DNA from: Bacteroidaceae bacterium
GTDB taxonomy: Bacteria > Bacteroidota > Bacteroidia > Bacteroidales > Bacteroidaceae
Direction of reading: 5' to 3'
Length of the DNA: 64,000 bases
Assembly: GCA_017416705.1 (NCBI GenBank)
Contig: JAFQBG010000007.1
Location: 27,674 to 91,673 of the forward strand
Below are positions 27,552 to 36,361 of this stretch, one piece after another. Within the stretch, counting starts at the first letter, position 1, and every line of letters begins with the position of its first letter. A program made the position numbers and the translations under genes. The notes below the pieces were generated by a model that saw only the letters and a list, made by a program, of their open reading frames with translations, was not told the origin of the DNA and made no database searches.

Positions 27552-27998
27552 ATGAATTCGGAAAAGAAAAACACGCCTTACAACATAAAAAAAAGGCACG
27601 ACAAGAACGCGCAATACCGTTCATTGATAAGAGCGGAATTGGCCGACGAGCTCTACGACAAGATTTTAAACATCATTGTCATAGAGAAAAGGTATAAGGA
27701 CCCCGATTTCTCGGCCAAGGAATTTGCAAAAGAGCTACACACCAACACCCGATATATTTCGGCAGTAGTGAGCTCACGATTTAACATGAATTTTTCGTGC
27801 CTCATAAACGAGTACCGCATAAAAGAGGCTTTGTACAGGCTGAAAGACAAACGCTACGCCAACATGACGATAGAGGAGATAAGTCACGAGGTTGGTTTCG
27901 CCAACCGACAATCGTTCTACGCCTCGTTCTATCGCATAATGGGCGAAACACCCAACAGCTATCGCAAAAAATTTCAAAAAACAAGCAAGAGACAATGA
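27552..27998 (+). CDS. AraC-type DNA-binding protein, HTH domain only
   Basis: 148 residues, of which the last 100 form an AraC/XylS double helix-turn-helix: FSAKEFAKELHTNTRYISAV (first HTH) and IEEISHEVGFANRQSFYASF with RIMGETPNSYRKKF (second HTH, typical recognition helix). The N-terminal 45 residues are basic and short, so there is no sugar-binding or methyl-acceptor domain. Related proteins act on a few promoters and may need a separate sensor. The stop overlaps the next start by 4 nt (ATGA), so both are translated together; see the DNA-repair-like neighbour. Confidence 0.9.
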   Translation: MNSEKKNTPYNIKKRHDKNAQYRSLIRAELADELYDKILNIIVIEKRYKDPDFSAKEFAKELHTNTRYISAVVSSRFNMNFSCLINEYRIKEALYRLKDKRYANMTIEEISHEVGFANRQSFYASFYRIMGETPNSYRKKFQKTSKRQ

Positions 27999-28621
27999 GC
28001 GAGAAAACGTCGGACACCATATTAAAAATTAAAAAAGCATTACGCCTGTCGATGAACGGCGTAGTCTCCACCTTGCAACGCAAGCAAGGGTTGGAATATA
28101 AACTGAATTTCGGGGTGGAGATACCACGAATAAAAGAAATTGCCGAACAGTGCGAAAAAAGCAAAGAATTGGCATCGGCACTATGGCAAGAGAACATACG
28201 TGAATGTAAAATAATAGCCACACTCGTGATGCCCACCGAGGAATTCACCGTCGAGGATGCCACAAGCTGGACATCCACCGCGCCATACACCGATATAATG
28301 GACCTTATAGCCATGAATTTGTTGTGCAAAATGCCCCAAGCAACCACCCTTGCATTGTCGTGGATAGAGCAAGAGAATTTCGGCTTCGCCTATACCGGTT
28401 TTATGACATTGTCAAACATATTCAGGAATAAAGGAAAACTATCGAACGAAGAAGAGCAACAATTCCTTTCGGCAACAGAAAGCGTTCTGCACGACAACGA
28501 GAAAAACACCGTTCTGCGCATGTGCGCTCACCGCTCCGTCACACAATATGCCGGCACACTATCCCACGACGACAGAAAAAGGATAAGTTCCCGCCCTGCA
28601 TTAATAAGTTTTTCCATATAA
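27995..28621 (+). CDS. DNA alkylation repair (AlkD-like HEAT) family protein
   Basis: 208 residues from the ATG overlapping the regulator's stop; the longer frame from 27797 would run antisense to no promoter and is rejected. The protein is nearly all alpha-helical with blocks YKLNFGVEIPRIKEIAEQ, LASALWQENIRECKIIATLV and MNLLCKMPQATTLALSWI, which I recognise from Bacteroidales 'DNA alkylation repair' proteins of the AlkC/AlkD HEAT-repeat superfamily. AlkD-type enzymes remove alkylated purines by backbone contacts, without base flipping. Whether this member is catalytic or just DNA-binding cannot be read from sequence. Translationally coupled to an AraC-type regulator. Confidence 0.8.
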   Translation: MSEKTSDTILKIKKALRLSMNGVVSTLQRKQGLEYKLNFGVEIPRIKEIAEQCEKSKELASALWQENIRECKIIATLVMPTEEFTVEDATSWTSTAPYTDIMDLIAMNLLCKMPQATTLALSWIEQENFGFAYTGFMTLSNIFRNKGKLSNEEEQQFLSATESVLHDNEKNTVLRMCAHRSVTQYAGTLSHDDRKRISSRPALISFSI

Positions 28622-28842
28622 AATCCAATGCAGAACAACAATACTGTTTTTTAAATCGGCACGCATTGCGCCATCGAGCAGTCATTCCAAGCAACAAAAA
28701 GCATTTACAGACACAAGCCCGACGAGCATAGTCACAACAATTATGCATACGCAAAAAAAGGAATACAGACACAAATGGCACAACCGTAAAAATTTATAAC
28801 AGAATTTTAGACAGTTTCTAATATATATATACAAAAAATAGG

Positions 28843-28850
28843 TAACTTTG
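28843..28850 (+). promoter_or_regulatory. -7 promoter box of the fur-like / purA unit
   Basis: TAACTTTG, 18 nt before the ATG at 28869, matches TAnnTTTG exactly. The -33 element is not evident in the AT-rich upstream sequence, and the rest of 28622-28842 is empty. Confidence 0.6.
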
Positions 28851-28868
28851 TAGGCAACACAAAAAAAG

Positions 28869-29357
28869 ATGGACAACGTAAAAGCGGAATCCAACATAGA
28901 GCAAACCTTTACCGATTATCTAAAAGATAATAAACTACGGCGCACACCCGAGCGTTACGCCATTTTAAAGGCCGTCTACTCTATAAACGGAAGTTTCGAC
29001 ATAGAAACCCTTTTGGAATCTTTGGAAGAGAGCTACAAATTCAGGGTAAGTCGAGCAACCGTTTATAACACCATTGCACTGCTCATAAACGCCAACCTTG
29101 TAATACACCACATATTCGGAACAAAGTCGCTATATGAAAAATGTTACAACAGGGAAATGAGCTACACTATATGCACCCAATGCGGCAAGATTTCGGAGTC
29201 GGCGCATATACGATTAAACGACACTTTAAAAAACAATATAAAAAAGTTCAGTCACACACACTACTCCTTATATGTCTATGGGCTATGTAGCAAATGCCAA
29301 CGCACTATGAAGAGAAAAAAGCAAAAAGTGACAAACAAATTAAACGTAAGCAAATAA
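28869..29357 (+). CDS. Fur-family transcriptional regulator
   Basis: 162 residues. Winged-helix region RRTPERYAILKAVYSI, SFDIETLLESLEE, VSRATVYNTIALLINANLV; metal region ICTQCGKI with a second pair CSKCQ near the end. The basic tail (KRKKQKVTNKLN) is longer than in E. coli Fur. The HXH motif typical of site 2 is weak: only HIRLN and SHTHYS are present. Whether iron, peroxide or zinc is sensed cannot be decided. Directly upstream of purA by 13 nt, an arrangement known in other Bacteroidales, which suggests shared transcription. Confidence 0.9.
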   Translation: MDNVKAESNIEQTFTDYLKDNKLRRTPERYAILKAVYSINGSFDIETLLESLEESYKFRVSRATVYNTIALLINANLVIHHIFGTKSLYEKCYNREMSYTICTQCGKISESAHIRLNDTLKNNIKKFSHTHYSLYVYGLCSKCQRTMKRKKQKVTNKLNVSK

Positions 29358-29370
29358 AAAACAAAAAAAT

Positions 29371-30639
29371 ATGAAAAAGAGCATTGATATTCTTCTTGGT
29401 CTTCAATGGGGAGACGAAGGTAAAGGTAAAATAGTAGATGTACTGACACCAAGATACGATGTCGTAGCCCGTTTTCAGGGTGGTCCCAACGCCGGACACA
29501 CATTGGAGTTTGGTGGCAAGAAATTCGTATTGCGTTCCATTCCCTCGGGCATTTTCCAAGGGGAGCAGACAAACATAATAGGAAATGGTGTGGTTTTAGA
29601 CCCCGCCCTGTTCAAAGGCGAAGCCGTGGAACTTGAAAAAGCAGGCTACAACCTCAAAAACAACCTATTCATATCGAAGAAAGCCCATCTGATACTACCG
29701 ACAGGACGCATACTCGATGCCGCCTACGAGGCAGCCAAGGGCGACGCCAAGGTAGGAACAACAGGCAAGGGCATTGGCCCCACCTACACCGACAAGATAA
29801 GCCGTAACGGACTACGCATAGGCGATATTTTGGAAAACTTCGAAGAAAAATATGCACAGGCAAAAGCCCGTCACGAGCAGATACTTAAAAGTCTGAATTA
29901 CAGCTACGACCTTGGCGAGTTAGAGCAAAAATGGCTCGAAGGAATAGAGTATCTCAAAGAATTCCGTCTCATAGACAGCGAACAAATGATAAACGACCTC
30001 ATCAAGGAGGGCAAAACCATATTGGGCGAGGGAGCACAAGGCAGCATGCTCGACATAGACTTTGGCAGCTACCCCTTTGTGACATCATCGAACACAGTGA
30101 GCGCAGGAGCATGTACCGGTTTGGGCATAGCACCCAACAGAATAGGCAACGTCTATGGTATAACAAAAGCATACTGCACACGCGTGGGAGCAGGCCCATT
30201 CCCCACCGAGCTGTTCGACGCCACAGGAAAGGAAATGCGCGACAGAGGACACGAGTACGGAGCCGTCACAGGACGCGAACGTCGTTGCGGTTGGATAGAC
30301 CTTGTAGCCCTTAAATACACCATAATGATAAACGGAGTAACACACCTGATACTCATGAAGAGCGACGTGCTCGATACATTCCCAACCATAAAAGCATGTA
30401 TAGCCTACAAAAAGAACGGCAAGCAGATAACCCACCTGCCCTACGACATAAGCGACGTAGAACCCGTATATACCGAACTTAAAGGCTGGCAATGTGACCT
30501 GACCAAAATAACAAACGAAGAGGAGCTGCCCCAAGCCTTCCTCGATTACGTCAAATTCCTTGAAGACGAATTGGAAGTACCCGTAAAATTCATCTCGATA
30601 GGCCCCGACAGAGAACAAACCATAGAGCGCAAAGGTTAA
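29371..30639 (+). CDS. purA: Adenylosuccinate synthetase
   Basis: 422 residues, the normal length. Catalytic and GTP-binding motifs are clear: LGLQWGDEGKGKIVD with Asp and His of the active site (GGPNAGHTLEF), KGIGPTYTDK, the IMP loop EGAQGSMLDIDFG and the GTP contact TGRERRCGWID. It condenses IMP and aspartate with GTP to give adenylosuccinate in cytoplasmic AMP synthesis. Preceded by the Fur-family gene (13 nt) and followed after 66 nt by a zinc peptidase. A GGCGGG...CCCGCC hairpin (30651-30671) without a T run lies in that gap. Confidence 0.97.
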   Translation: MKKSIDILLGLQWGDEGKGKIVDVLTPRYDVVARFQGGPNAGHTLEFGGKKFVLRSIPSGIFQGEQTNIIGNGVVLDPALFKGEAVELEKAGYNLKNNLFISKKAHLILPTGRILDAAYEAAKGDAKVGTTGKGIGPTYTDKISRNGLRIGDILENFEEKYAQAKARHEQILKSLNYSYDLGELEQKWLEGIEYLKEFRLIDSEQMINDLIKEGKTILGEGAQGSMLDIDFGSYPFVTSSNTVSAGACTGLGIAPNRIGNVYGITKAYCTRVGAGPFPTELFDATGKEMRDRGHEYGAVTGRERRCGWIDLVALKYTIMINGVTHLILMKSDVLDTFPTIKACIAYKKNGKQITHLPYDISDVEPVYTELKGWQCDLTKITNEEELPQAFLDYVKFLEDELEVPVKFISIGPDREQTIERKG

Positions 30640-30705
30640 TATTATTGTGCGGCGGGCAATCTATTCCCGCCTGCGCATTATACTATTAAGTAAAACAAAA
30701 AACAA

Positions 30706-31461
30706 ATGAACATACTATCGATAATATCAATATTTGCTCAGTCGAACATAGCATATAGCACACATAGCACATCGGGCTACAACTACACCTACATACTACT
30801 ATTCATAGGAATAGCAGTAATAAGCTATTTGGTGCAGTGGAACCTGAACAGCAAGTTCAATAAATTCTCAAAAATGCCATTAGGCAACGGAATGACAGGA
30901 CGCGACATAGCCGAGAAAATGTTGCACGACAACGGTATATACGACGTCAAAGTTATCAGCACCCCCGGACAGCTCACCGACCACTACAACCCCACAAACA
31001 AAACAGTGAACCTGAGCGAGGGCGTCTATAACTCCACAAGCATAGCAGCCGCAGCAGTTGCCGCACACGAGTGTGGACACGCAGTGCAACATGCCACACA
31101 ATATGCACCGCTCACCATGCGTTCAAAGTTAGTCCCCGTAGTCTCATTCGCCTCGAATTGGATAACATGGATACTGCTCATAGGTATATTCACAGTGGAG
31201 TCATTCCCTCAGATACTGCTTGGAGGCATCATACTTTTTGCAACCACAACCCTGTTTAGTTTTGTCACCCTGCCGGTGGAGATAGATGCCAGCAGGCGTG
31301 CACTCGCATGGTTGCAAGAAGCAGGCATCACAAACAACAACAACCACTCGGCGGCAAGCAGCGCACTGCGTTCGGCTGCATACACATACGTAGTGGCAGC
31401 ACTATCATCGCTTGCCACACTCATATACTACATAATGATTTACCTTGGCAGACGCGACTGA
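30706..31461 (+). CDS. Membrane zinc metallopeptidase (YugP family)
   Basis: 251 residues. The motif [11 protein letters not shown] (HEXXH zinc site) lies in the middle, flanked by transmembrane helices at about residues 20-40, 135-155, 160-180 and 215-235; other family blocks are [29 protein letters not shown] and [14 protein letters not shown]. Members are inner-membrane zinc peptidases of the neutral zinc family; the substrate is unknown. Length is near the usual 225-250. The downstream hisS frame overlaps this gene only if the improbable TTG start is used. Fifteen nucleotides separate the stop from the accepted hisS start. Confidence 0.92.
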   Translation: MNILSIISIFAQSNIAYSTHSTSGYNYTYILLFIGIAVISYLVQWNLNSKFNKFSKMPLGNGMTGRDIAEKMLHDNGIYDVKVISTPGQLTDHYNPTNKTVNLSEGVYNSTSIAAAAVAAHECGHAVQHATQYAPLTMRSKLVPVVSFASNWITWILLIGIFTVESFPQILLGGIILFATTTLFSFVTLPVEIDASRRALAWLQEAGITNNNNHSAASSALRSAAYTYVVAALSSLATLIYYIMIYLGRRD

Positions 31462-31477
31462 AAAACATAAAGAAACA

Positions 31478-32842
31478 ATGGCAACAAAACCATCAATACC
31501 AAAGGGAACACGAGACTTCTCGCCCACCGAGATGTCGAAAAGAAACTACATATTCAACACCATACGTGAGTCGTTCCACCTGTTCGGATTTCAGCAGATA
31601 GAGACTCCGGCAATGGAAAACCTATCCACGCTCATGGGAAAATATGGCGAGGAAGGCGACAAACTGTTATTTAAAATACAAAACTCGGGCGACTATTTCA
31701 GCGGCCTCACCGACGAGGAGCTGCTAAGCAGAAACGCCGCAAAATTAGCATCGAAATTCTGCGAGAAAGGCTTGCGCTACGACCTCACCGTACCATTTGC
31801 ACGCTACGTTGTGATGCACCGCGACGAACTGACCTTCCCGTTCAAACGCTACCAGATACAGCCCGTATGGCGTGCCGACAGGCCACAAAAAGGACGTTAT
31901 CGCGAGTTTTACCAATGCGATGCCGACATAATAGGGCATAACTCCTTGTTGAACGAAGTGGAACTTCTGCAACTGATAGACCATGTGTTCGACAAACTGA
32001 ACATACGCGTATCAATAAAACTGAATAACAGAAAAATACTTGCAGGAATAGCCGAAGTAATAGGCGAGCCCGACAAGATAATAGACATAACAATAGCCAT
32101 AGACAAGCTCGACAAAATAGGGCTCGACGGCGTTGTATCGGAGCTTATAGGCAAAGGCATAAGCCAAGAATCGGTAGAAAAGCTACTGCCCATACTGCAA
32201 GCACAAGGCGACAACAACCAGAAACTAACAACAATAGCACAGGTGCTTACAGGCAACGCCACAGGCGAAAAAGGAGTGGAAGAAACGACATTCATTCTGG
32301 ACACCATATCCCGAATGCCAATGAAAAGCAACGTCGAGCTCGACCTCACCCTTGCACGCGGCCTCAACTACTACACAGGCGCCATACTCGAAGTGAAAGC
32401 CCTCGACGTAGCCATAGGCAGCATATCGGGCGGCGGACGCTACGACAACCTCACCGGAGTATTCGGCATGGAAGGCGTTTCAGGCGTTGGAATATCATTC
32501 GGTGCCGACCGCATATACGACGTAATGAACCAATTGGAATTGTACCCGCAAGACTCCATACAAAACACACAGGTGCTATTCGTAAATTTCGGCAACGACG
32601 AAGCCATGCACTCGCTCAAACAGCTCACCCTGCTGCGTGCAGCAGGAATTTCGGCCGAGCTATACCCCGGCAGCGACAAAATGAAAAAGCAAATGAGCTA
32701 TGCCAACAGCCACAGCATACCCTATGTAGCCTTAATTGGCGAAACCGAAATGCAGAACAACACCATTGCCGTAAAAAACATGAACAGTGGCGAACAACAA
32801 ATAATGAGTACCGAGGAACTGATAGCCATGCTTAGCAAATAG
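31478..32842 (+). CDS. hisS: Histidyl-tRNA synthetase
   Basis: 454 residues from ATG 31478; the in-frame TTG at 31445 would add an unrelated head ([10 protein letters not shown]) and lie within the preceding gene, so it is not used. Class II synthetase motifs: [11 protein letters not shown], motif 2 [20 protein letters not shown], histidine-A motif RGLNYYTG, motif 3 GGGRYDNL and GISFGADRI, then a C-terminal anticodon-binding domain ([12 protein letters not shown]). Charges tRNA-His in the cytoplasm. Length and order are normal. Ends 30 nt before a strong terminator. Confidence 0.97.
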   Translation: MATKPSIPKGTRDFSPTEMSKRNYIFNTIRESFHLFGFQQIETPAMENLSTLMGKYGEEGDKLLFKIQNSGDYFSGLTDEELLSRNAAKLASKFCEKGLRYDLTVPFARYVVMHRDELTFPFKRYQIQPVWRADRPQKGRYREFYQCDADIIGHNSLLNEVELLQLIDHVFDKLNIRVSIKLNNRKILAGIAEVIGEPDKIIDITIAIDKLDKIGLDGVVSELIGKGISQESVEKLLPILQAQGDNNQKLTTIAQVLTGNATGEKGVEETTFILDTISRMPMKSNVELDLTLARGLNYYTGAILEVKALDVAIGSISGGGRYDNLTGVFGMEGVSGVGISFGADRIYDVMNQLELYPQDSIQNTQVLFVNFGNDEAMHSLKQLTLLRAAGISAELYPGSDKMKKQMSYANSHSIPYVALIGETEMQNNTIAVKNMNSGEQQIMSTEELIAMLSK

Positions 32843-32872
32843 AAGCAAGGCCGACGTTCGTCCACATAAAAT

Positions 32873-32914
32873 CATCATGGGCTTTCCCACACCGGGGAAA
32901 GCCCATGATGTTTT
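32873..32914. terminator. Terminator hairpin between hisS and convergent lipoprotein gene
   Basis: Arms CATCATGGGCTTTCCC (32873-32888) and GGGAAAGCCCATGATG (32895-32910), followed by TTTT. It can serve both convergent genes. Confidence 0.9.
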
Positions 32915-32934
32915 ATCGTACAAGCCGAAGCACA

Positions 32935-33363
32935 TCAGTTGTTTTTCTGCCACACGCCATGGTCGCCGTCAACCATCCAGACGCCATCCACTTTAAGCAT
33001 TTTGGCAGTAATCCTTAGCGACTGTCCCAAAGGCCCTTTGCCCACAAGAATGACATCGGCCTTATCGCCATCGACAGAAACCTCGTCAACGCTATATTGG
33101 GGCACATAGCCCTGCGTGTTTTCCTTGTACTGCTGCGACGCAACGGCAATATCCAAATACTTGAAAAAAGTCTCGCGTTGCTGTTTGTTCGATATATACA
33201 GATGCTTCTTGACAGCATCGGCATCGCCCGAAGTCAGCGCGGTATAAAGCGTTACAGCCACATCGCCGGGCGCGTTGTCCACACCGTGCGACGAGCAACC
33301 GCCCAACACTGCAAACGACAAAAAAACCGACAGGCAGAACAGATGTTTTATATTCTTCATCAT
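32935..33363 (-). CDS. Lipoprotein with DUF4878-like domain
   Basis: 142 residues from ATG 33363 (ATG 33360 is equally possible; the 5' frame extension to 33438 lacks sense). Signal and lipobox FAVLGGCSS. The mature part begins PGDVAVTLYTALTSGDADAV, followed by a compact alpha+beta domain ending WMVDGDHGVWQKN: the NTF2-like DUF4878/SnoaL-type fold often found in Bacteroidales lipoproteins. No active-site residues are known. Convergent with hisS across a shared terminator. The upstream 33364-33524 contains no clear minus-strand promoter. Confidence 0.75.
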   Translation of the reverse strand: MMKNIKHLFCLSVFLSFAVLGGCSSHGVDNAPGDVAVTLYTALTSGDADAVKKHLYISNKQQRETFFKYLDIAVASQQYKENTQGYVPQYSVDEVSVDGDKADVILVGKGPLGQSLRITAKMLKVDGVWMVDGDHGVWQKNN

Positions 33364-33524
33364 ACTTTGTTTTGCATTTACCATGGCACAAAAATAATGA
33401 ATTAATTTTAATTCACTGCCTGTTCGGACAATAAACACAGAGACAGCATGTTTTTATGGTATTCACAATGGTTCAAGCAATATATTGTTTTCCTTTTTTC
33501 ACACTCTTTTTCGTTTCTTTATTG

Positions 33525-33532
33525 TATTTTTG
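33525..33532 (+). promoter_or_regulatory. -7 promoter box of the prenyltransferase-protease pair
   Basis: TATTTTTG at 33525-33532 fits TAnnTTTG, 41 nt before the chosen start 33573. It argues against the ORF start at 33456. Confidence 0.5.
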
Positions 33533-33572
33533 CATTTGGAAAAGCAATATACAAACAATAAAAACACTTTAT

Positions 33573-34466
33573 ATGTCACATCACAGCGTAAAAGAATGGA
33601 TTACAGCCACGCGCCCTTGGTCATTTCCGGCATCGGCAATGCCGGTTGTTGCAACAACAGCCTTTTTGTTTTGGAAAGGCTTTGACATAAATTGGGGCAT
33701 AGCAGCATGGGCTTTGATAAATATTATTTTGTTTCATGCCGCAGGAAACACATGGAGCGACTACCACGACTACAAAAAAGGGGTGGACCGTAGCGACACC
33801 ATAGGTGGCACATCCATAACAAGCGGGCTGTTTGCACCAAGCGAGATACACACGCTTGCCATCGTACTGCTGTGTATAGCCACCGCTGCCGGCATAGCGT
33901 TGCTGTTTGTCACAGGCTGGCCGTTGCTTGCTGTGGGCGTTGCCGGCTTCATACTGACAGCCTTGTACCCTTGGCTGAAATATCATGCGCTTGGCGATGC
34001 CGACATATTCCTCACCTACTCGGTATTGCCCATAATAGGCACATCGTTTGTCACAACGGGGGCTGTTCACAGCTCGGCATTGTGGCTATCGCTGCCCATC
34101 GGGCTTATCACAGTGGGCATATTGCACATAAACAACACACGCGATATCGAGCCCGACAAACGCGCCGGCATCAAGACATTTGCCATGCTGCTCGGTGGCA
34201 AAGCATCATCGGTCATATACTGCACAGAGGTGATTGCACCCTTTATATACGTTGCGGCATGCACCCTTCTCGGTCTATTGCCAATGTGGTCGCTGTTGGT
34301 GCTGCTTGCACTTAAACCGGCGATAGACAATTCAAAAAAGGCACTTCGTTACCCCCACGAAGGCATGAAGGTTCTGACCGGAGTCGATGAGAACACAGCC
34401 AAATTGCAGTTGCTGTTCAGTCTGCTGCTCACAGTCTCACTCGTAATAGCAAAATTTGTACAATGA
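33573..34466 (+). CDS. menA: UbiA-type prenyltransferase, probably MenA
   Basis: 297 residues from ATG 33573 (the longer frame from 33456 begins within the promoter region and has an odd leader). An eight-helix membrane protein with the UbiA signature NTWSDYHDYKKGVD, which supplies the first Asp-rich prenyl-diphosphate site, and a second region NNTRDIEPDKRAG carrying the second Asp cluster, as in MenA (1,4-dihydroxy-2-naphthoate polyprenyltransferase). It would join a polyprenyl chain to the naphthoquinone ring, giving demethylmenaquinone in the inner membrane. Its 3' end overlaps the next start by 4 nt, so the CPBP protease is co-translated. The substrate is assigned by family resemblance. 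Confidence 0.85.
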   Translation: MSHHSVKEWITATRPWSFPASAMPVVATTAFLFWKGFDINWGIAAWALINIILFHAAGNTWSDYHDYKKGVDRSDTIGGTSITSGLFAPSEIHTLAIVLLCIATAAGIALLFVTGWPLLAVGVAGFILTALYPWLKYHALGDADIFLTYSVLPIIGTSFVTTGAVHSSALWLSLPIGLITVGILHINNTRDIEPDKRAGIKTFAMLLGGKASSVIYCTEVIAPFIYVAACTLLGLLPMWSLLVLLALKPAIDNSKKALRYPHEGMKVLTGVDENTAKLQLLFSLLLTVSLVIAKFVQ

Positions 34467-35077
34467 AAAAACTTATATTCACCATAATACTTGCCACCAT
34501 ACTATGGAGCATAATGTTCATGCCACTCACTGCTCCTCACGTTAATTTCTGGTGGATGATGACGGCATCGGCCTGCATATTGTCGTTGTTGGCAACATTT
34601 TTCGGCAAAGGGTGGTACAAAGGCACCAAAATTGATTTAAAAAATATTTTCTTGGGAGTGGCAATAGCCATGTTGCTATGGGGAATATTTTGGGTAGGCG
34701 ACAAACTATCGCAAATTATATTCGACTTTGCACGCCCGCAGGTGGACCTTATATACGGAATGAAAGAGGGTGAGTCGCCATGGCTGCTCACATTCCTGAT
34801 GCTGTTCCTCATAGGGCCGGCCGAAGAAATATTCTGGCGAGGATATGTACAACAGACACTGTCGCAGCGTTTCAACGCCAATATAGGCTTTGTAGTCACC
34901 ACCGCCGTTTATGCGTTGGTGCATGCCGGTTCGTGCAATTTCATGCTCACGATGGCCGCATTGGTGGCAGGCGCGACATGGGGAGCGTTGTACCGTTTCT
35001 ACCCACAATATTTTGGAGCCATAATAGTTTCCCATGCATTGTGGGACACCGCTGTTTTTATTTGGTTTCCAATATAA
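34463..35077 (+). CDS. CPBP-family intramembrane metalloprotease
   Basis: 204 residues and about six transmembrane helices. Conserved motifs of the CPBP/Abi (CAAX protease) family are all there: AEEIFWRGYVQ (EExxxR), ALVHAGSCNF (first H), and SHALWDTAVF (last HxxxD). Members cleave prenylated or other peptides or confer bacteriocin self-immunity; some are simply uncharacterised. Translationally coupled (ATGA) to the prenyltransferase, a notable pairing because CAAX-type proteases in eukaryotes act on prenylated proteins, although here the prenyltransferase makes quinones. No direct functional link can be claimed. Confidence 0.88.
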   Translation: MKKLIFTIILATILWSIMFMPLTAPHVNFWWMMTASACILSLLATFFGKGWYKGTKIDLKNIFLGVAIAMLLWGIFWVGDKLSQIIFDFARPQVDLIYGMKEGESPWLLTFLMLFLIGPAEEIFWRGYVQQTLSQRFNANIGFVVTTAVYALVHAGSCNFMLTMAALVAGATWGALYRFYPQYFGAIIVSHALWDTAVFIWFPI

Positions 35078-35158
35078 GGCTGTTCATTATTTTCCGTAAA
35101 AACAGCCACCAAACAAATTATTATTTATTGCAAAGTATAGCCATTAGATAAAAAGTAG

Positions 35159-35166
35159 TATCTTTG
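35159..35166 (+). promoter_or_regulatory. -7 promoter box upstream of pta-ackA
   Basis: TATCTTTG, a perfect -7 match, but 162 nt before the pta ATG, implying a long leader with no strong fold. A second candidate near 35236-35244 (TAATGTTTG in TTTGTATAATGTTTGC) lies closer to the gene. No spaced -33 TTG was found for either. Confidence 0.45.
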
Positions 35167-35327
35167 CAGTAAATTGCAAACATTAACTGCACTCGCTGTA
35201 AAAAGCAGCCCAAATCCGTTTCGTTCGTTTGTATAATGTTTGCAATGAACATAACATATTGCCTGCGAGATAACATCCCACAGACACCGGTAAATGAAAT
35301 ACCATAAATAAAACAAAATAAAAAATC

Positions 35328-36338
35328 ATGGATGTTATAAAGAATCTAATCGAACGCGCTTGTGAAAACAAACAGCGCATAGTCCTTCCCGAAGGCACCG
35401 AAGAGCGCACTTTGAAGGCAGCCGACAAAGCCATTGCCGATGGTATTGCCGACCTTATAATCCTTGGCAACAAGGCCGAAATAGCCTCGTTTGCCGACAA
35501 ATTCAACTTAACAAACATAGCGAAGGCCACCATCATCGACCCCGCCGACAACCCCGACGCAGAAAAATACGCAAGCCTGTTGTATGAACTGCGCAAGGCC
35601 AAAGGCATGACCATGGAAGAGGCCGAAAAACTCGTAAGAAATCCTTTGTACTTAGGCTGTCTCATTATAAAAGCCGGCGATGCCGACGGACAGGTAGCAG
35701 GAGCACAAAACACCACAGGCAACGTGTTGCGTCCCGCCTTGCAGATAATAAAGACCAGCCCCGGTATCACCTGCGTTTCGGGTGCCATGATGATGCTCAC
35801 CAACGCAAAGGAGTATGGTCAGGATGGAGTATTATTCTTTGCCGACGTAGCAGTAACCCCCAACCCCGACGCCAACCAACTGTCACAAATAGCAGTGTGC
35901 ACAGCGCAAACAGCAAAAGCCCTTGCCGGCATAGAACAACCCCGCGTGGCCATGCTTAGCTTCTCCACAAAAGGCTCGGCAAAACACGAAATGGTGGACA
36001 AGGTAGCCGAAGCAACACGCTTGGCACACGAACTTGCCCCCACCCTCGACCTCGACGGCGAATTGCAAGCCGACGCAGCCCTTGTTCCCTTTGTTGGTGC
36101 AAGCAAAGCACCCGGTTCGACTGTAGCAGGAAAAGCCAACGTTCTTGTATTCCCCGATTTGGGCGCAGGCAACATAGGCTACAAGCTGGTTCAACGCTTG
36201 GGTAAAGCCGAAGCAATAGGCCCCGTATTGCAAGGCATAGCACGTCCTGTAAACGACCTTTCACGCGGTTGTTCCGTCGAGGACGTATATATGATGATAG
36301 CAATAACAGCCAACCAAGCAATTGCAGCAAAAAATTAA
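35328..36338 (+). CDS. pta: Phosphate acetyltransferase
   Basis: 336 residues. Family blocks: RIVLPEGTEERTLKAA at the start, ADLIILGNK, GDADGQVAGAQNTTGNVLRP, the conserved SCFSTKG-like stretch MLSFSTKGSAKHEM, and VLVFPDLGAGNIGYKLVQR at the end, including the Ser/Thr and Arg residues that bind CoA. It reversibly makes acetyl phosphate from acetyl-CoA and phosphate. It is the short class (no N-terminal regulatory DRTGG domain), as usual in Bacteroidota. The following ackA starts 23 nt downstream and completes the acetate-forming, ATP-yielding pathway. Confidence 0.96.
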   Translation: MDVIKNLIERACENKQRIVLPEGTEERTLKAADKAIADGIADLIILGNKAEIASFADKFNLTNIAKATIIDPADNPDAEKYASLLYELRKAKGMTMEEAEKLVRNPLYLGCLIIKAGDADGQVAGAQNTTGNVLRPALQIIKTSPGITCVSGAMMMLTNAKEYGQDGVLFFADVAVTPNPDANQLSQIAVCTAQTAKALAGIEQPRVAMLSFSTKGSAKHEMVDKVAEATRLAHELAPTLDLDGELQADAALVPFVGASKAPGSTVAGKANVLVFPDLGAGNIGYKLVQRLGKAEAIGPVLQGIARPVNDLSRGCSVEDVYMMIAITANQAIAAKN

Positions 36339-36361
36339 CACACGCAAACACAAAAACAATC

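Noticed and set aside
27797-27994. Longer N-terminus for the AlkD-like protein
   Set aside because: It lies in another frame of the AraC-type gene; the ATGA overlap at 27995 is the natural start.
31445-31477. Upstream in-frame start for hisS (TTG 31445)
   Set aside because: Adds a non-homologous head inside the preceding gene; ATG 31478 gives the normal N-terminus.
36269-36361. Upstream in-frame start for ackA
   Set aside because: It lies in the end of pta in another frame; ATG 36362 begins the canonical acetate kinase start.
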